DNA from: Malaya genurostris
Taxonomy: Eukaryota; Arthropoda; Insecta; Diptera; Culicidae
Assembly: GCF_030247185.1 (NCBI RefSeq)
Contig: NC_080572.1
Coordinates: forward strand, 234,051,336 to 234,115,335
Length of the DNA: 64,000 bases
Reading direction: 5' to 3'
A model generated the notes under the pieces. It saw only the letters and a program-made list of their open reading frames with translations. It did not search any database and had not been told where the DNA came from. Shown here piece by piece: positions 53,561 through 64,000 of the stretch (the first letter of the stretch is position 1; each line of letters starts with the position of its first letter). The translations under genes were made by a program, and so were the position numbers.

Positions 53561-54990
53561 CACACTTCACCCTATAATTCCGGAACCGGAAAACGAATCC
53601 GGATGATATTTGGAAGTTTTGTATGGAACCATGAGACCTTTCATTTTAATTGAAATCGGTCACACCATCTCTGAGGAAAGTGTGGAAGAATTTTTGCACT
53701 AATCACCCTGTAACTCTGGAACCGGAAGTCAGATCAAAATAAAATTCAGGAACTGATAGGACTGTATAGGACAATTGTACCTTTCATTTGAATCTAAGTT
53801 TGTGATAATCGGTTCAGATGTCTCTGAGTAAAGTAAATGCACTTATTTTCATATTTTTGCATAACTCCTGTAACTCCGGAGCCGATAGTTGGATTCGAAT
53901 AAAACTCAGGAACTTTATTTCCCAATGGAAATAGATATTTTCAGCTCAATAAAAACTTTAATAAAATGAATAATCATCATCCGTCATTATCCGTTATCCG
54001 TCATGCACTTGGCAAAATTACAAAAATGTAAAAAAAAGTTTGTTTTTTTAGAAACGGATATTTATGATATTTATTTTGTTTCAAATCAACAAATTTTAGT
54101 AAAACTGTTGTTACGCGCTCTGATAAAAAAAAATTAACAATAAAAAGACCGTAAAAAGGAGGAGAGAAAGAAACAAATCAATTGGATCGACCTTTTGTCA
54201 TGAACAACTCACCGATTGTTGTTTGTATTTTAGTATTTCAGTAAATCAGAAATCGATATGTCGAATACTTAAAATATTGTATCTATTTTTCGATTTAAGA
54301 AATACAGTACATTTCAATGGGAAAACAAGTTACTCATTACAAATTAGAATACAGTATTTTTAAGAAGAAAAAAATTACGCAAGAATTATACGGATGTTAT
54401 TATAGTACTTGACTCGAGTTTTCTGTGTCATTTTATATAAAAACGTTCCTGAAAATGAAATTTTTACACTTATCAGCCTGTATTCCGGAACCGGAAGTCG
54501 TATTCGGATGAAATTCGGTAGGGTAATATGGCATTGTAAGACCATTCATTTGAATCTAAGCTTGTCGGAAGAGCGGTCTCTGAGAAAATCGAGAGCACTT
54601 TTTAGTTCATTTTGCACCTTTAGTTCATTTTGTCCATAACTCCGGAATCGTAAGTCGGATCCACATGAAATGCAGTAGCAGGCTATGGCCTTCCATTTGC
54701 ATTTAAGTTGAGGAAAATCGGTTGTGCGGTCTCTGAGAAAATCGAGTGCACTTTTTCTTCATTTTATTTGCGCAATTTGTCCCCGTTACTCCAGAACCGA
54801 ACGTTCCAACCGGATAAAATTCAATAAGAACCTATGGGACCAAGAGACCTTTCATTTGAATTTAAGTTTGTGAAAATCGGTCCAGCCAAAGCTCCGAGAA
54901 AATCGAGTGCACATTTTTGTTACATACACACATTGATATTTTGCATACTCGACGAACTGCGTTGAATGGTATATGACACTCGACCCTCCG
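53561..54990. repeat. Iterated 140-160 bp units of the dispersed-repeat family
   Basis: CCGGAA blocks recur at 53580, 53717, 53876, 54485, 54645 and 54795. Each is followed by GAAATTCA-, GACCTTTCATTTGAAT- and GAAAATCGGT...TCTGAGAAAAT-type segments. The series is split by AT-rich sequence at 53960-54470. It ends with GACGAACTGCGTTGAATGGT and CTCGACCCTCCGGGCCTGGG before the hairpin terminus at 55030. Confidence 0.75.
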
Positions 54991-55042
54991 GGCCTGGGTT
55001 AAAAAATCGCAGTTTTCACAGTGATTACATAGCCTTTCTATA

Positions 55043-56632
55043 CTGCCCATACTCACATATCAGTCCCATATCGATTCCGCCAATTTATAGTTAGCTTGAG
55101 GAATGAAATCCATCCTCAATATACTCTCAGAAATTGCAATAAAAGTAGAGGGTTTGTACAGTGAAATGTGAAAAAATATCAACTCATGTCTGTCCCATAT
55201 GCAAAGTACCCGCATATCAGTCCCACACGGAACGACCGAAATCAGCATTTTCGCGAAAAATTTAGTTGATTTGCTGATTTTAGTTAGTTATTTTTTGAGA
55301 CAACTAAAAAAATCTTACTTTTGCTGATTTAGATTTTTTATTCTCATTCCCCTAATAATAATAAAATATTTGTTGAAATGACTATTTTTTTAGTTGAATT
55401 CACAAATTAAACGTGCTGTCATTTCTTAACTAAGGCACATTTCATTTCCATTCAACTAATTTTTTAGTTGAATTAAAGAAATATAATGTTGTTTTCAACC
55501 AATATAAATGGTTAAATTGGCTTCTGCAATCTGCAGCTATATGGCGCCCTGTCACCGAAACGGTAACACCGTAATGACTACTAGCCACTAGATGGCACAC
55601 TGCTGCCGAAAAAATTTCAGACGCGGTTGTCTTTTCTATATTGGCAGGTATAAATACGATGTTGTATTGGAGAAAAAGACATAAACGAAACGTAAACATC
55701 GTATTGAATTTTTGTCTTCTTAATCACTGTTTTCTTCATTCTCACTGAAAACTTTGAGCACTCGGAAAACAAAAACCGAATACAAATACTACACCGGACG
55801 GCGCAGCTCGGAAGGTTTGAAGATACAAAAAAACTTCATCACAATTAGAGTGAAACATTCGAAATTCACTTCACTGTTCCGCGTAAAAACATTATTACGC
55901 ACAATCGCTTCAAGTGCGCACAAATTCTGAATAAATACGATTTCCACTAACAGTTTACGACATTTTTACATATCGGTTTAGAAATTTAAATAAAGATATA
56001 TCGAACACATGCGAAAAACATCAAAACAATTTTCAAGCAGTTTCAATAAGACTGTCCTTTTTAGCTTTTTAATGGATTGTTTTGCTTTGACACTTCTCAT
56101 GAGTTTTTGGCTAATAAACTTGTTAATAATACCCATTTCAGTTTTGGTTTCTTTGTGCTGTCCTTCAGTAATGATGGTGATAGATAAATAGAAACAAATT
56201 TTCTGATTTTAATAACAAAATTAGTTGTCAATGAGAATTTCGTGTTGGATTGAAATATTGCTGGTTTGTGTCCAGGATATTCACCAACTAAACACATTCT
56301 CTAAAAATAAGAGTTTTTTCAGCAAAGTAAATTCTCAATTTTAACTAATTTTATAGTTATTTTGGAAATTTTGTTGTTAAAATCAACTAATTCAAAAACA
56401 GTAATACGAATTAGGCGCAGAGCTAATTTCGGTCGTTCCGTGCATTCAATGCAAATTTCAATAATTTCATTTGTTGCAATATTGGAATAGCAAAGGTGTA
56501 TATTTCATGTAATAATACCATGATTTAGCATTAGGTAGCACAATAAATCAAAAAATTCGGAAATAAAATTTTGATCGTCTTTTTCTCGACATGCCGATTT
56601 TTAATATGGGACTGATATGCAAGTATGGGCAG
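55043..56632. mobile_element. TIR element (CTGCCCATACTC ends), host of a nested element
   Basis: The left end is CTGCCCATACTCACATATCA followed by GTCCCATAT. The right end read inward is CTGCCCATACTTGCATATCA and GTCCCATAT. About 30 bp of inverted repeat is flanked by TATA on both sides, implying a TA or TATA duplication. It is inserted in the hairpin terminus of a dispersed repeat: AGCCTTTCTA before it and TATGAGAAAGGC after it join to restore that terminus. A second copy of the GCATATCAGTCCCA motif lies at 55211. No transposase. Confidence 0.83.
55227..56441. mobile_element. Nested TIR element (ACGGAACGACC ends), ~1.2 kb
   Basis: ACGGAACGACCGAAATCAGC on the left and, read inward, ACGGAACGACCGAAATTAGC on the right. 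The flanking 8 bp do not match, so the target duplication is lost or very short. Both subterminal regions are rich in TTAGTTGA-type motifs. The centre (55530-55690) is GC-richer and holds TATAAATA at 55651 and a run of CACCG/CGGTG dyads. The minus-strand ORF 55442-55699 and plus-strand ORF 56009-56191 are unrecognised. Confidence 0.75.
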
Positions 56633-56636
56633 TATA

Positions 56637-58799
56637 TGAGAAAGGCAAAACCAAACAGCTATTGGACGGCATAAAATACAGCCGATATCACGGCTTCAAT
56701 CAAGTCCAGCAAATTTCAAAGATAAATTTCGGCACGCAACGGATTGGTCTTCAGCAATGGATATTATTTTTCTTGATTTGATGCATGGGTTGCTTCAATT
56801 TACTGAAGATCGATTCATCTATCATCTTTCTTAGTCTCAATATTAAACCAAGTTTATTCTTTGTAAACAGAACACACATAATTGCTTCTGAAAGGGTGAC
56901 TTTTCATTCGGTTCAGAAAGAAAAAAGAAATAGTACCAGTCTAGTGTTTAATCAAGTTTCGATTTTTCCTATTTTATTCGTCTAAAATCATTTCTTCATG
57001 ACATTTTGTTCAAATCTTAAGATATTCTACCCGCTCTAATATATCAAAACATTTCTTCCTTCAAGAAAAGCAACAAAAACGAAACATTTTAGTCTTCGCT
57101 CTGCACCGTTTCATGATAACGAGAAACCAATCAATTTCTAACATGATTTACGCGCTTCCACAGAAACTTCTTAAATTCCCATTATCGTCAAAATCAGGGC
57201 GAGAATTGTCATGTCATTAATATAATCATCAAAATCACGCCAGCTCGTCGCTAGGAGACTCTTCATTAGGTATGGGGAATCTTTTTATTTATTCTACTTC
57301 ACTGGAATCATGAAGACCAGCAGAGTACATATTCTAAAGTAGAAACAGTGACTTTATTCTGTGATACCCTGCTTCCTACAATCAGGCAGCAAAACCAGTA
57401 AACCAGTTAGGGGAGCCTTGTCATAAACGGTTTTATTGCTAATTAGGGTTTAATGAAATTACAAAAAGGTTACGAGAACTGATGTTGCTTCCTCGTTGCG
57501 CCGTACAAGCACCGTTTTTTTTTATTTTGGCGAACATCTGGATGACACGAACGACTACGACGAATGATGTTCTCACCATTGACTTGCATATATGTGTTAA
57601 TTGAATTGAAATGAAATCCAACTCAGCATGGCACTAAAAAAAATTCAAAAGCATTCGAACAGAATTCAACATTCAACATTCATTGCACGTTAGAAAATTT
57701 GACTTGAAGCTTTTTACTTTAGGAACAATGCGAATTTAAAAAAAAACTTTCTACAATTTTAATTCAACACAAGCAACCCGAATTTCAAATAATTCATCTC
57801 TTCATTTTCCAGATTTCATCAGCCGCAATCAAAAGGTCTTGGATACGATCCTGTTCGAGGGTTGTGGTTTTTCATTTTGCTGTCCAACCGTTTATGGGAG
57901 CTGAGCAAAACACAAAGCCGTTGCGATAATTGACCTTCTCTTAGGATTGATGAAAATGTTGAGGTCGAGGCAGCTAAGATGAAATTTTCAACCACGAAGA
58001 CAGATGAAAAATAAGTTGCTCCAGGGAAAATTGGTACAATCCCTTCCGGGGTACTACTGGCCGCGGTCTCTGCTTTTGCTGCTATTGCTATTGCTGCTGT
58101 TTCCGGCGATGGCAAATGGTTGGTGAATTTTGGGAAAATATGTAAATTAAAGATTACCGGGACCGTTTTCACGCGGTTGCCGCTTTTTTCACTTTTCGTT
58201 TGTATTAAACAAACTGATTCTGGGTCCGATGCTCTACGCTACGAGGGTTTGCCACATTAGCACCCGTTATTAGTCCTAAACGTTGGATTAGTAGGCTGAG
58301 GTTTGAGCGGTTTGTGTTTCGGTTGCCGTTGGAAACATGTTCGGAGCACCCGTTTTGGGGCTAATTCTTGAAAGTTATGCTTTTTCGTTTAGATCCGGTT
58401 CGGTAACCGTTATGAGCCCGCTAGACGATCAGAAAACAATAGCCCAAAAAAGGGTTTCTAATGTTGAGTCATGCGCCAATTGTTTGCTTGGTTTGAACTT
58501 GAAAAGATGAAATATTATAGTCTAACGGAAAATAAAATGCTCATGAATAGCTTATTTGATGTGGTAACAATGTTGCACGTGTTTTTCCTAGTCTAAAATC
58601 GTTGTGAAATTTGCAAGATTCAATTAGTTATTTTTTCGACTGTCTTGAAATAACCGGAAATAAAGAATAAAATAATATTTTAAATTTTTGTCAATAATGA
58701 ATACATTGGACAAAATTACGAAATTTTCGCATTACTGACTAAATGTAACGGAAAATTATATAATACATAGATAACAATTGACACCATAAAACTATTCAT
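56637..58799. other. No gene recognised; mostly unique sequence
   Basis: The Ala/Ser-rich 117-residue minus-strand ORF at 57819-58172 partly comes from a GCT-type trinucleotide tract near 58075 and has no domain I recognise. 58200-58400 is GC-richer. One of the longest stretches without repeat-family matches. Confidence 0.35.
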
Positions 58800-59043
58800 A
58801 AAAGGCGGATGAGTAATGTCAGAGACATAACTGGATATCGTGAATACGAAAACAACTGACATATTCCTTAACACTTCCGAATATCAATTAGTTGATTAAT
58901 TGTGTGAATTATGCAAGCATTCGCCTTTTTCACATTTTTCGCAAAAACAAAGAAGGCTTCACTTGATCTCGATTACTGTGAATTTCACACAGCGAAAAGT
59001 GCACAAACCTAATCAAACAGTTCTCGATTTGCACTAAACTGAC
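58800..59043. repeat. 1 kb dispersed repeat, interrupted copy, left part
   Basis: 58815-58865 has GGATGAGTAATGTCAGAGAC and TATCGTGAATACGA as at 18280. From 58921 it follows 21845-21957 closely to the point CACTAAACTGA. The continuation is at 60503. Confidence 0.85.
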
Positions 59044-59162
59044 GTTTTGCCTTTCTCTATAGAAAGGTATTAGAATTGCTGGAAAAACCGACTTTCGAAC
59101 GGAGCCTCAGAGACCCATAGTGTTATATACCATTCGACACAGTTCGACGAGATCGGAAAATG

Positions 59163-59200
59163 TCTGTGTGTATGTGTGTGTGTGTATGTGTGTGTGTGCA
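59163..59200. repeat. TG-rich microsatellite
   Basis: GTGTGTATGTGTGTGTGTAT-type tract between the terminal hairpin and the 168-bp repeats. The same relative placement of a CA/TG tract is seen in the copies at 34590 and 35826. Confidence 0.85.
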
Positions 59201-59214
59201 CTTTTAGAAGATAT

Positions 59215-59720
59215 TTGAACGCGCTCAATTTTCTCAGAGATGGCTGAACCGATTTTAACAAACTTGGGCTCGTTTGAAAGCTACTGTCGGGCCATTGATC
59301 AAGTTCGAAGATCAAATGGCTGTGACTTTTGGTTCCGGAGATATGATTGTATAAGTGACGTAACCGACAAAAAGCGTTGTATTTGAACGCGCTCAATTTT
59401 CTCAGAGATGGCTGAACCGATTTCAACAAACTTGGGCTCGTTTGAAAGCTACTGTCGGGCCATTGATCAAGTTCAAAGATCAAATGGCTGTGACTTTTGG
59501 TTCCGGAGATATGATTGTATAAGTGACGTAACCGACAAAAAGCGTTGTATTTGAACGCGCTCAATTTTCTCAGAGATGGCTGATCCGATTTTAACAAACT
59601 TGGGCTCGTTTGAAAGCTACTGTCGGGCCGTTGATAAGGTTCGAAGATCAAATGGTTGTGACTTTTGGTTCCAGATATATGATGGTATAAGTGACGTAAC
59701 CGACAAAACACGTTGATTTT
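59215..59720. repeat. Three tandem 168-bp units
   Basis: TTGAACGCGCTCAATTTTCT begins units at 59215, 59383 and 59551. Units are nearly identical and end TAACCGACAAAA. 168 is divisible by three, so the complementary strand shows a 213-residue ORF made of three copies of a 56-residue phrase, which is a by-product of the repeat. Confidence 0.95.
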
Positions 59721-59890
59721 TACCGCTCTTATATATATAAGGGTGCCAAAATTTTGGGATCAACTCTATTTTCGTAAAGTTCTAGTGCTCAAAAGTTTAG
59801 GCACCTCGAAAAAAGCCTTCATGCAAAATTTGACCTAAATCGGACATGCTTAAGGGGTGCTGCCCGGTGGTAAAGGTTTGACAATTTTCG

Positions 59891-60216
59891 ATCTTGAAAA
59901 AGCACCATAGGGGGGAGTACATGAAATTTCCAAAATCGAAAATTTTTTTTGATGCCAAAACTCTTAAAACTGCATAAAACATCGAAATTTAGTGTCATCT
60001 CAAAAAAAAATTTTTTTGAAAAAATCAACTTTCTGGGACTTAGAAAAATTTTCATATTTTTTCTAAGTCCCAAAAAGTCGATTTTTTCAAAAAAAATTTT
60101 TTTAGAGATGACACTAAATCTCGACGTTTCATGCAATTCTAAGCCTTTTGGCATCAAAATTTTTTTTTCGATTTCGAAAATTTCATGTACTCCCCCCTAT
60201 GGTGATTTTTCAAGAT
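59891..60216. repeat. Near-perfect 326-bp palindrome
   Basis: The left arm (59891-60055) runs ATCTTGAAAAAGCACCATAG, GGGGGAGTACATGAAATTTC and onward to TTTTTCTAAGTCCC. The right arm is its reverse complement, ending TTTTTCAAGAT at 60216. The centre is near 60056. Related single arms exist at 24420 and 38520. Confidence 0.93.
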
Positions 60217-60502
60217 ATATGAAAATTCCACTAAGTGGATTAAGAAGGGTTTTTTAGATTAGCATCACTGATTACTAATAGGCAACGCAAATGTCAAGCA
60301 CTTGTTTGAAAAAATGATGCTGACTGTGTGACATAAACACTGAAGCATGCTTTTGTGAACTACTTGAATCAATCTAAATGAATTTGTGTAAAAATTAGTA
60401 TCCGAAATTATTTAATAAAAGTATGAAATATATTTTCATGAGACTGTTACGAAAGAAGAGAAAGGCATTATCACACCACTAGGTGGATTAAGAAGTGTTT
60501 TT

Positions 60503-61461
60503 TACCTTCGATTTGCGAAGAAGAAATCCTAATAGTTCTTTAGAAAACTTTTAGAGCCATTAGAACGGCTGATTTTGTGTGATGTTGTCCTCTTTTCGTT
60601 TTTTTTCTCAAATGCAAACAACTGGCAGCTGTGACGTAATCGCTCTTATCGGAAGCGAAACTAGCTTTGCAAACGACACACAATACATCCGCTCGCAGTG
60701 GCGATAGAATCCAAACTGATCCAATTTTTGTTAAGAGGTTTCTATTTACGTGATTTCGTTTGTAGCTTTTTCCCTAATGGGCGGTTCTAACGGCTATAAA
60801 AATAGCCGCATACAGAATTTTAATGTCGATTATTTCATTTTGGATTTGCATTCCATTGAAAGAAACTATCAGGATGCTGTACGAGATTCATTTCTGCCTT
60901 TCAGGAGGACCAAATTGTAGAACTTACTACGATATTAAGCACCGTTCGGAACATTTTTCTCGAACGATTTGTTGTACAGCAGAAGATATTTTGTTCTCTT
61001 CCTCAGAACGCGATCTGATTTGCTGGTGTTGGCATGGGTCAAATGATACAGGTTTTTCAATAGTGTACTATTGAAATACTTCAATGCTGTTGCTATACAC
61101 GTTTAAGTTGAAAAATTTCGAATCTATTGGTAGTTAGATTATATAAATCCTTTCACAGATCACTGAGCTATGAGCTTTAAAAATACGAGAAAGGCAAACG
61201 CGCCTTATGAATTATCCTCTTTGATACGCGTTTATACCAAACATTTCAGAAAAGTTTAATTTTGAATGATTTGAGATTATGTCACACAACTGAAAATTTT
61301 ATCATAAAATTGTGATCATATTTCCGATGGCATGTAGCAAAAATTATGTTGATTCGTTAGATACAACAAGAGATATTTACGATCAAAAACTTATCACTCT
61401 TTCAGAGGGTAAATTTTGAAAAGGCGCTCCATATTAAAGTAAGTCGTATTCACGACAAAAA
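60503..61461. repeat. 1 kb dispersed repeat, interrupted copy, right part
   Basis: Resumes as TTACCTTCGATTTGCGAAGA and follows 21964-22920 to AAGTAAGTCGTATTCACGAC. The short ORF at 60823-61074 is not supported as a gene. Confidence 0.88.
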
Positions 61462-62309
61462 TCTTCAAAACCTAATGTAATTGATTCGTCCTTAAGACAT
61501 AAGCGTATCAAACTCTTACGTGTTTTTTTCCTTCAGTATAATTGACAGTTATTTTCTTGTCTAATAAATCTCATCTTGACATGGCAAATTCGCCCAAGAA
61601 ACAAAAAATTCGACAGGAGGTAAAACAGTGAAAATCACGACGAATTTATGTTATTCTGAGCATTTATAATTGAAGTATTGTGTTTTTGAAGAACGACGAC
61701 ATTTAAAATAACGCGTTTATTTGCGTTCATTGCTCCGGTTTAGTTTTACGTGGTTGAGAGTTCACGTTTGTGTTTATGTGTTTGTAAAAAAACAACACGC
61801 GTGAATCATGAAAACAAACTTAATGGCGAATTCTTGAAAATACCGCGGAATGATTTTCTGTTTATTTCAAAAAATCGTTTGTCTTGTTTAAAATGTTCAA
61901 GTTCAAGATCAATATAGCTTGCGATGTTATATCTATGAAAAAAAAAATAAACATAATGATTGAACAAGGAAATTATTTTCATTTCCGTAAGTTGGTTTTC
62001 CATATTTACAGTGATTTTTTGGTTTAAGACAACTTTCGGAATATTATTCTAACAGCAACAGTCATATCAAATATGTTCATTCAGATTTATTCATACAAAA
62101 TGTAACGTTGATGTTTACCAAATGAAAAACGCAGCCGTATCTAGTCTTTTTAAGAAAAACAACACAATTATGAAATAAATATTCCTCAGGATGTAAACAT
62201 TCTAAGTAGTTCTTGTTTTTCAATGTCTGCATTTTGCCTTCCAACGCACAGTGGGAAAAAATCTATGAAAACCAAAGAATTCTGTAACTCATGAATTAAT
62301 TGAGATAGG
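61462..62309. other. No feature recognised
   Basis: AT-rich sequence without recognised repeats. The minus-strand ORF 61806-62003 is unremarkable. Confidence 0.35.
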
Positions 62310-63175
62310 TCAACAAACTAAAGTGTTTCTTATGTCAAAATGTCCAAGGAATTCAATGGAATGGTTTACAATGGCGGCACGAATCGCTATGCTGTTCGTT
62401 TTACCCCAAATGTACAGCAGTTTTGGGGTTTCCTATAACATTCACTCTGTAACTTGAAAAGAAGTCGAGTGCGGTATTCTGGAATAGCCTACTTTCATGT
62501 GAAAAAGTCTGAAGCATCGATTAGAAGAACCCACACTGGCCGCACGAAACGTTTTGATGACTATTTTACCGAGATTTAAGGACGATTTACAATAAGATCT
62601 CTTGAAATGGAGAAATGGGGTAAAATAGTCACCAGAACGTTTCGTGCGGCCAGTGTAGGTTCTTCCATTCGGTTCTACAGACTTATTTCTATACGATGAG
62701 CTAGATTTAGTAAACTTCAAATAAGTTTTACCATGATTTAAGACCGATTTACGATAGTACCATAAAATAGTGGAAATGGGATAAAATAGTCATCGAATCG
62801 TTTCCTGCGGCTAGTGTAGATTCTTCCTTTCGATTCTCCAGACTTTTTACATAACATAAAATAGTTTTCGTATGCTTTCAACGTGATTCGCTTAAGACTT
62901 AAGGGTGATTTAGATGAAAATTTCACATATTGGAGGAATTGGGGTAAAATAAATAAAAGGTAAAATTCTCCAGACATTTTTACATAAAATCAAGCTATTT
63001 CAGTAGACCGCACTCGATTTCTTTTCAAGTTACAGAATAAATACTACAGAAAACCCTAAAACTACTGGGCATTTGGGGTAAAACAAGCAGAATGGCGATT
63101 CGTGCGGCCATTAAAAATCATGCCATTGAATTTCTTGGACTTTTTCTACATAAGGAACACTCTTGTTTGTTGCCT
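62310..63175. mobile_element. Foldback element with ~165-bp inverted arms and internal tandem units
   Basis: The left arm 62310-62474 and right arm 63008-63175 are inverted copies. Both carry GTCCAAG-AATTCAATGG, a GGC(G/C)GCACGAATCGC block, TTTTACCCCAAATG and CTGTAACTTGAAAAGAA, then TCGAGTGCGG. Between them a ~160-bp unit recurs about three times, from 62570, 62735 and 62895, with GATTTA...GGGGTAAAATAGTCA and ACGTTTCGTGCGGCCAGTGT. 62530-62572 is inverted relative to 62620-62665, making a hairpin within the element. Confidence 0.85.
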
Positions 63176-64000
63176 TTTTCCATGGTTCCCGATATCTTTA
63201 CGGGTTTCCTGCATTTTCCAACTGTGCAACGCCTTTTCTGACCATAATTAATTCTCATGGGAGAAGACTTATTGCTCATGGTTTGCATCCTTCTGATTAT
63301 AAAATGATGAGCAATAGTCATAAAAAGTTGCGAAGATTGGATTCATGATTTTTAAATCATGATAGCAATAACGGATTTCTTTCGTATAATGTATAATCCA
63401 GCATAACTCCTGAACAATTAAACGGATCTCTACCAAACTTGGCACAACTACTGCTTGCTACTCAGATGTGGTGATAATTGTTTTTGAGTTGAAACTCTTC
63501 ACTTTATTTCGTGGTACAACATGTTTACATTTTTGTTACATTCAGTAAATTGACGAATCAAGTGGAAGCGCATTTTGTACGAACGACAGTTAAAGCCGAA
63601 GGTCAAAAAGGTCAGAACCTAACCCAATAGAGAATTATTACAGAACCCAATGGCGGGTATTCTGCAGAAAGTTCAAAGCGGATCAAATCTGACTGTTATG
63701 AAGCACTAGAAGTTCAATTTGAACTGTTTTGCACTGACGAGTCGAAGGAAATAAATGGAAAAAAAGTTATGTACCCTTAGCGCAAACCAAAACCTCTAAA
63801 TTAACGTTAACTTTTACATTTTATGGTATTGACAAAGAACGCAAAAACCGAAACGAATGTCATTTCCGATGGCCTTAGAGCCATGTGAAAACCTTATTTT
63901 CTAGTGGTGTAATGATGCTTTTTTTATCATATTACTTACGTTTCCAAAAATACTACTAGAAGATTCTGTCAAGAAATTTTCTTCAAACTTGAATAAAATT
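63176..64000. other. No gene; dispersed-repeat end at 63895-63945
   Basis: TTTTCTAGTGGTGTAATGAT with GCTTTTTTTATCATA near 63895 is the inverted family end motif, continuing past the window. The rest is unassigned, including 63390-63620, which reads like part of an unrecognised repeat. Confidence 0.5.

Larger units (their letters stand above)
59044..60502. mobile_element. Dispersed element inserted in the 1 kb repeat, 1.46 kb
   Basis: Boundaries come from comparison with the empty paralogue at 21957-21966. It starts GTTTTGCCTTTCTCTATAGA, where CCTTTC...GAAAGG forms a hairpin. It ends with GAGAAAGGCATTATCACACC and ACTAGGTGGATTAAGAAGTG followed by a T-run. A second end-like motif, TTCCACTAAGTGGATTAAGA, at 60225 suggests two elements joined or nested. 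Inside are a 3 x 168-bp tandem repeat and a long hairpin. Confidence 0.82.

Noticed and set aside
57819..58172. Ala/Ser-rich 117-residue ORF as a secreted or antimicrobial-like protein
   Set aside because: Its Ala run comes from a GCT-type trinucleotide tract; no signal peptide or family signature.
59070..59711. 213-residue minus-strand ORF with three internal repeats
   Set aside because: It is the translation of three 168-bp tandem DNA units in a non-coding repeat. The frame stays open only because 168 is a multiple of three.
1..64000. Endogenous viral elements or LTR retrotransposons
   Set aside because: No gag-protease-integrase frames, viral polymerase motifs or long direct terminal repeats were recognised; all RT sequences have LINE-type neighbours.

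Overview
The window looks like transposon-rich, AT-rich, non-coding DNA from an insect, most likely a mosquito (Culicidae, probably culicine). This is an inference. It rests on a Juan-like Jockey retrotransposon, two I-clade LINEs, mariner and hAT elements with 57-62 bp introns, tRNA-derived SINEs, and dispersed repeats of a type common in culicine genomes. I recognise no host protein-coding gene, rRNA gene or functional tRNA gene. Nearly every convincing coding region belongs to a mobile element.

Layout. 1-5950: the 3' part of an I-clade LINE (copy A), split at the end of its ORF2 by a complete 4.4 kb hAT transposon (820-5245) with an exact 8-bp target duplication and an apparently intact four-exon transposase gene. 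5951-12900: mostly anonymous DNA with a Harbinger-like MITE, a decayed mariner and a second TIR element. 12901-16303: an inverted repeat with two ~0.9 kb arms. 16304-24260: dispersed repeats, a 5'-truncated SINE with a 14-bp duplication, and a mariner with an internal deletion. 24640-31580: a decayed CR1/T1-like LINE interrupted by a full-length I-clade LINE (copy B, 25284-31377, 15-bp duplication, both ORFs open). 31590-37577: a broken Juan-like LINE caught between two inverted copies of a 1.8 kb dispersed repeat. 40871-42402: another internally deleted mariner and a complete tRNA-derived SINE. 42584-48244: a second, different, full-length I-clade LINE with both ORFs open and a 13-bp duplication. 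48258-54990: a PHD-finger remnant, paired SINEs, a TIR element filled with ~115 bp satellite units, and iterated dispersed repeats. 55043-56632: a TIR element with another TIR element inside it, itself inserted in the end of a dispersed repeat. 58800-61461: a 1 kb repeat interrupted by a dispersed element; an uninterrupted paralogue at 21845-22925 serves as the empty site. 62310-63175: a foldback element.

How the parts work together. Copy B, the 42.6-48.2 kb LINE and the hAT element look able to encode their own mobilisation proteins: ORF1 RNA-binding protein plus ORF2 endonuclease/RT/RNase H for the LINEs, and an RNase H-fold transposase for the hAT. The SINEs and MITEs are non-autonomous passengers. 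The nesting gives relative ages: CR1/T1-like LINE before copy B, copy A before hAT, and dispersed repeat before the CTGCCC element before the ACGGAACGACC element. No unknown multi-gene system was found. The most unusual signals are structural: terminal hairpins that stay paired while their sequence changes, DPE-like promoter motifs at matching positions in both I-clade LINEs, hairpin arrays in the Juan leader, and satellite-filled TIR elements.
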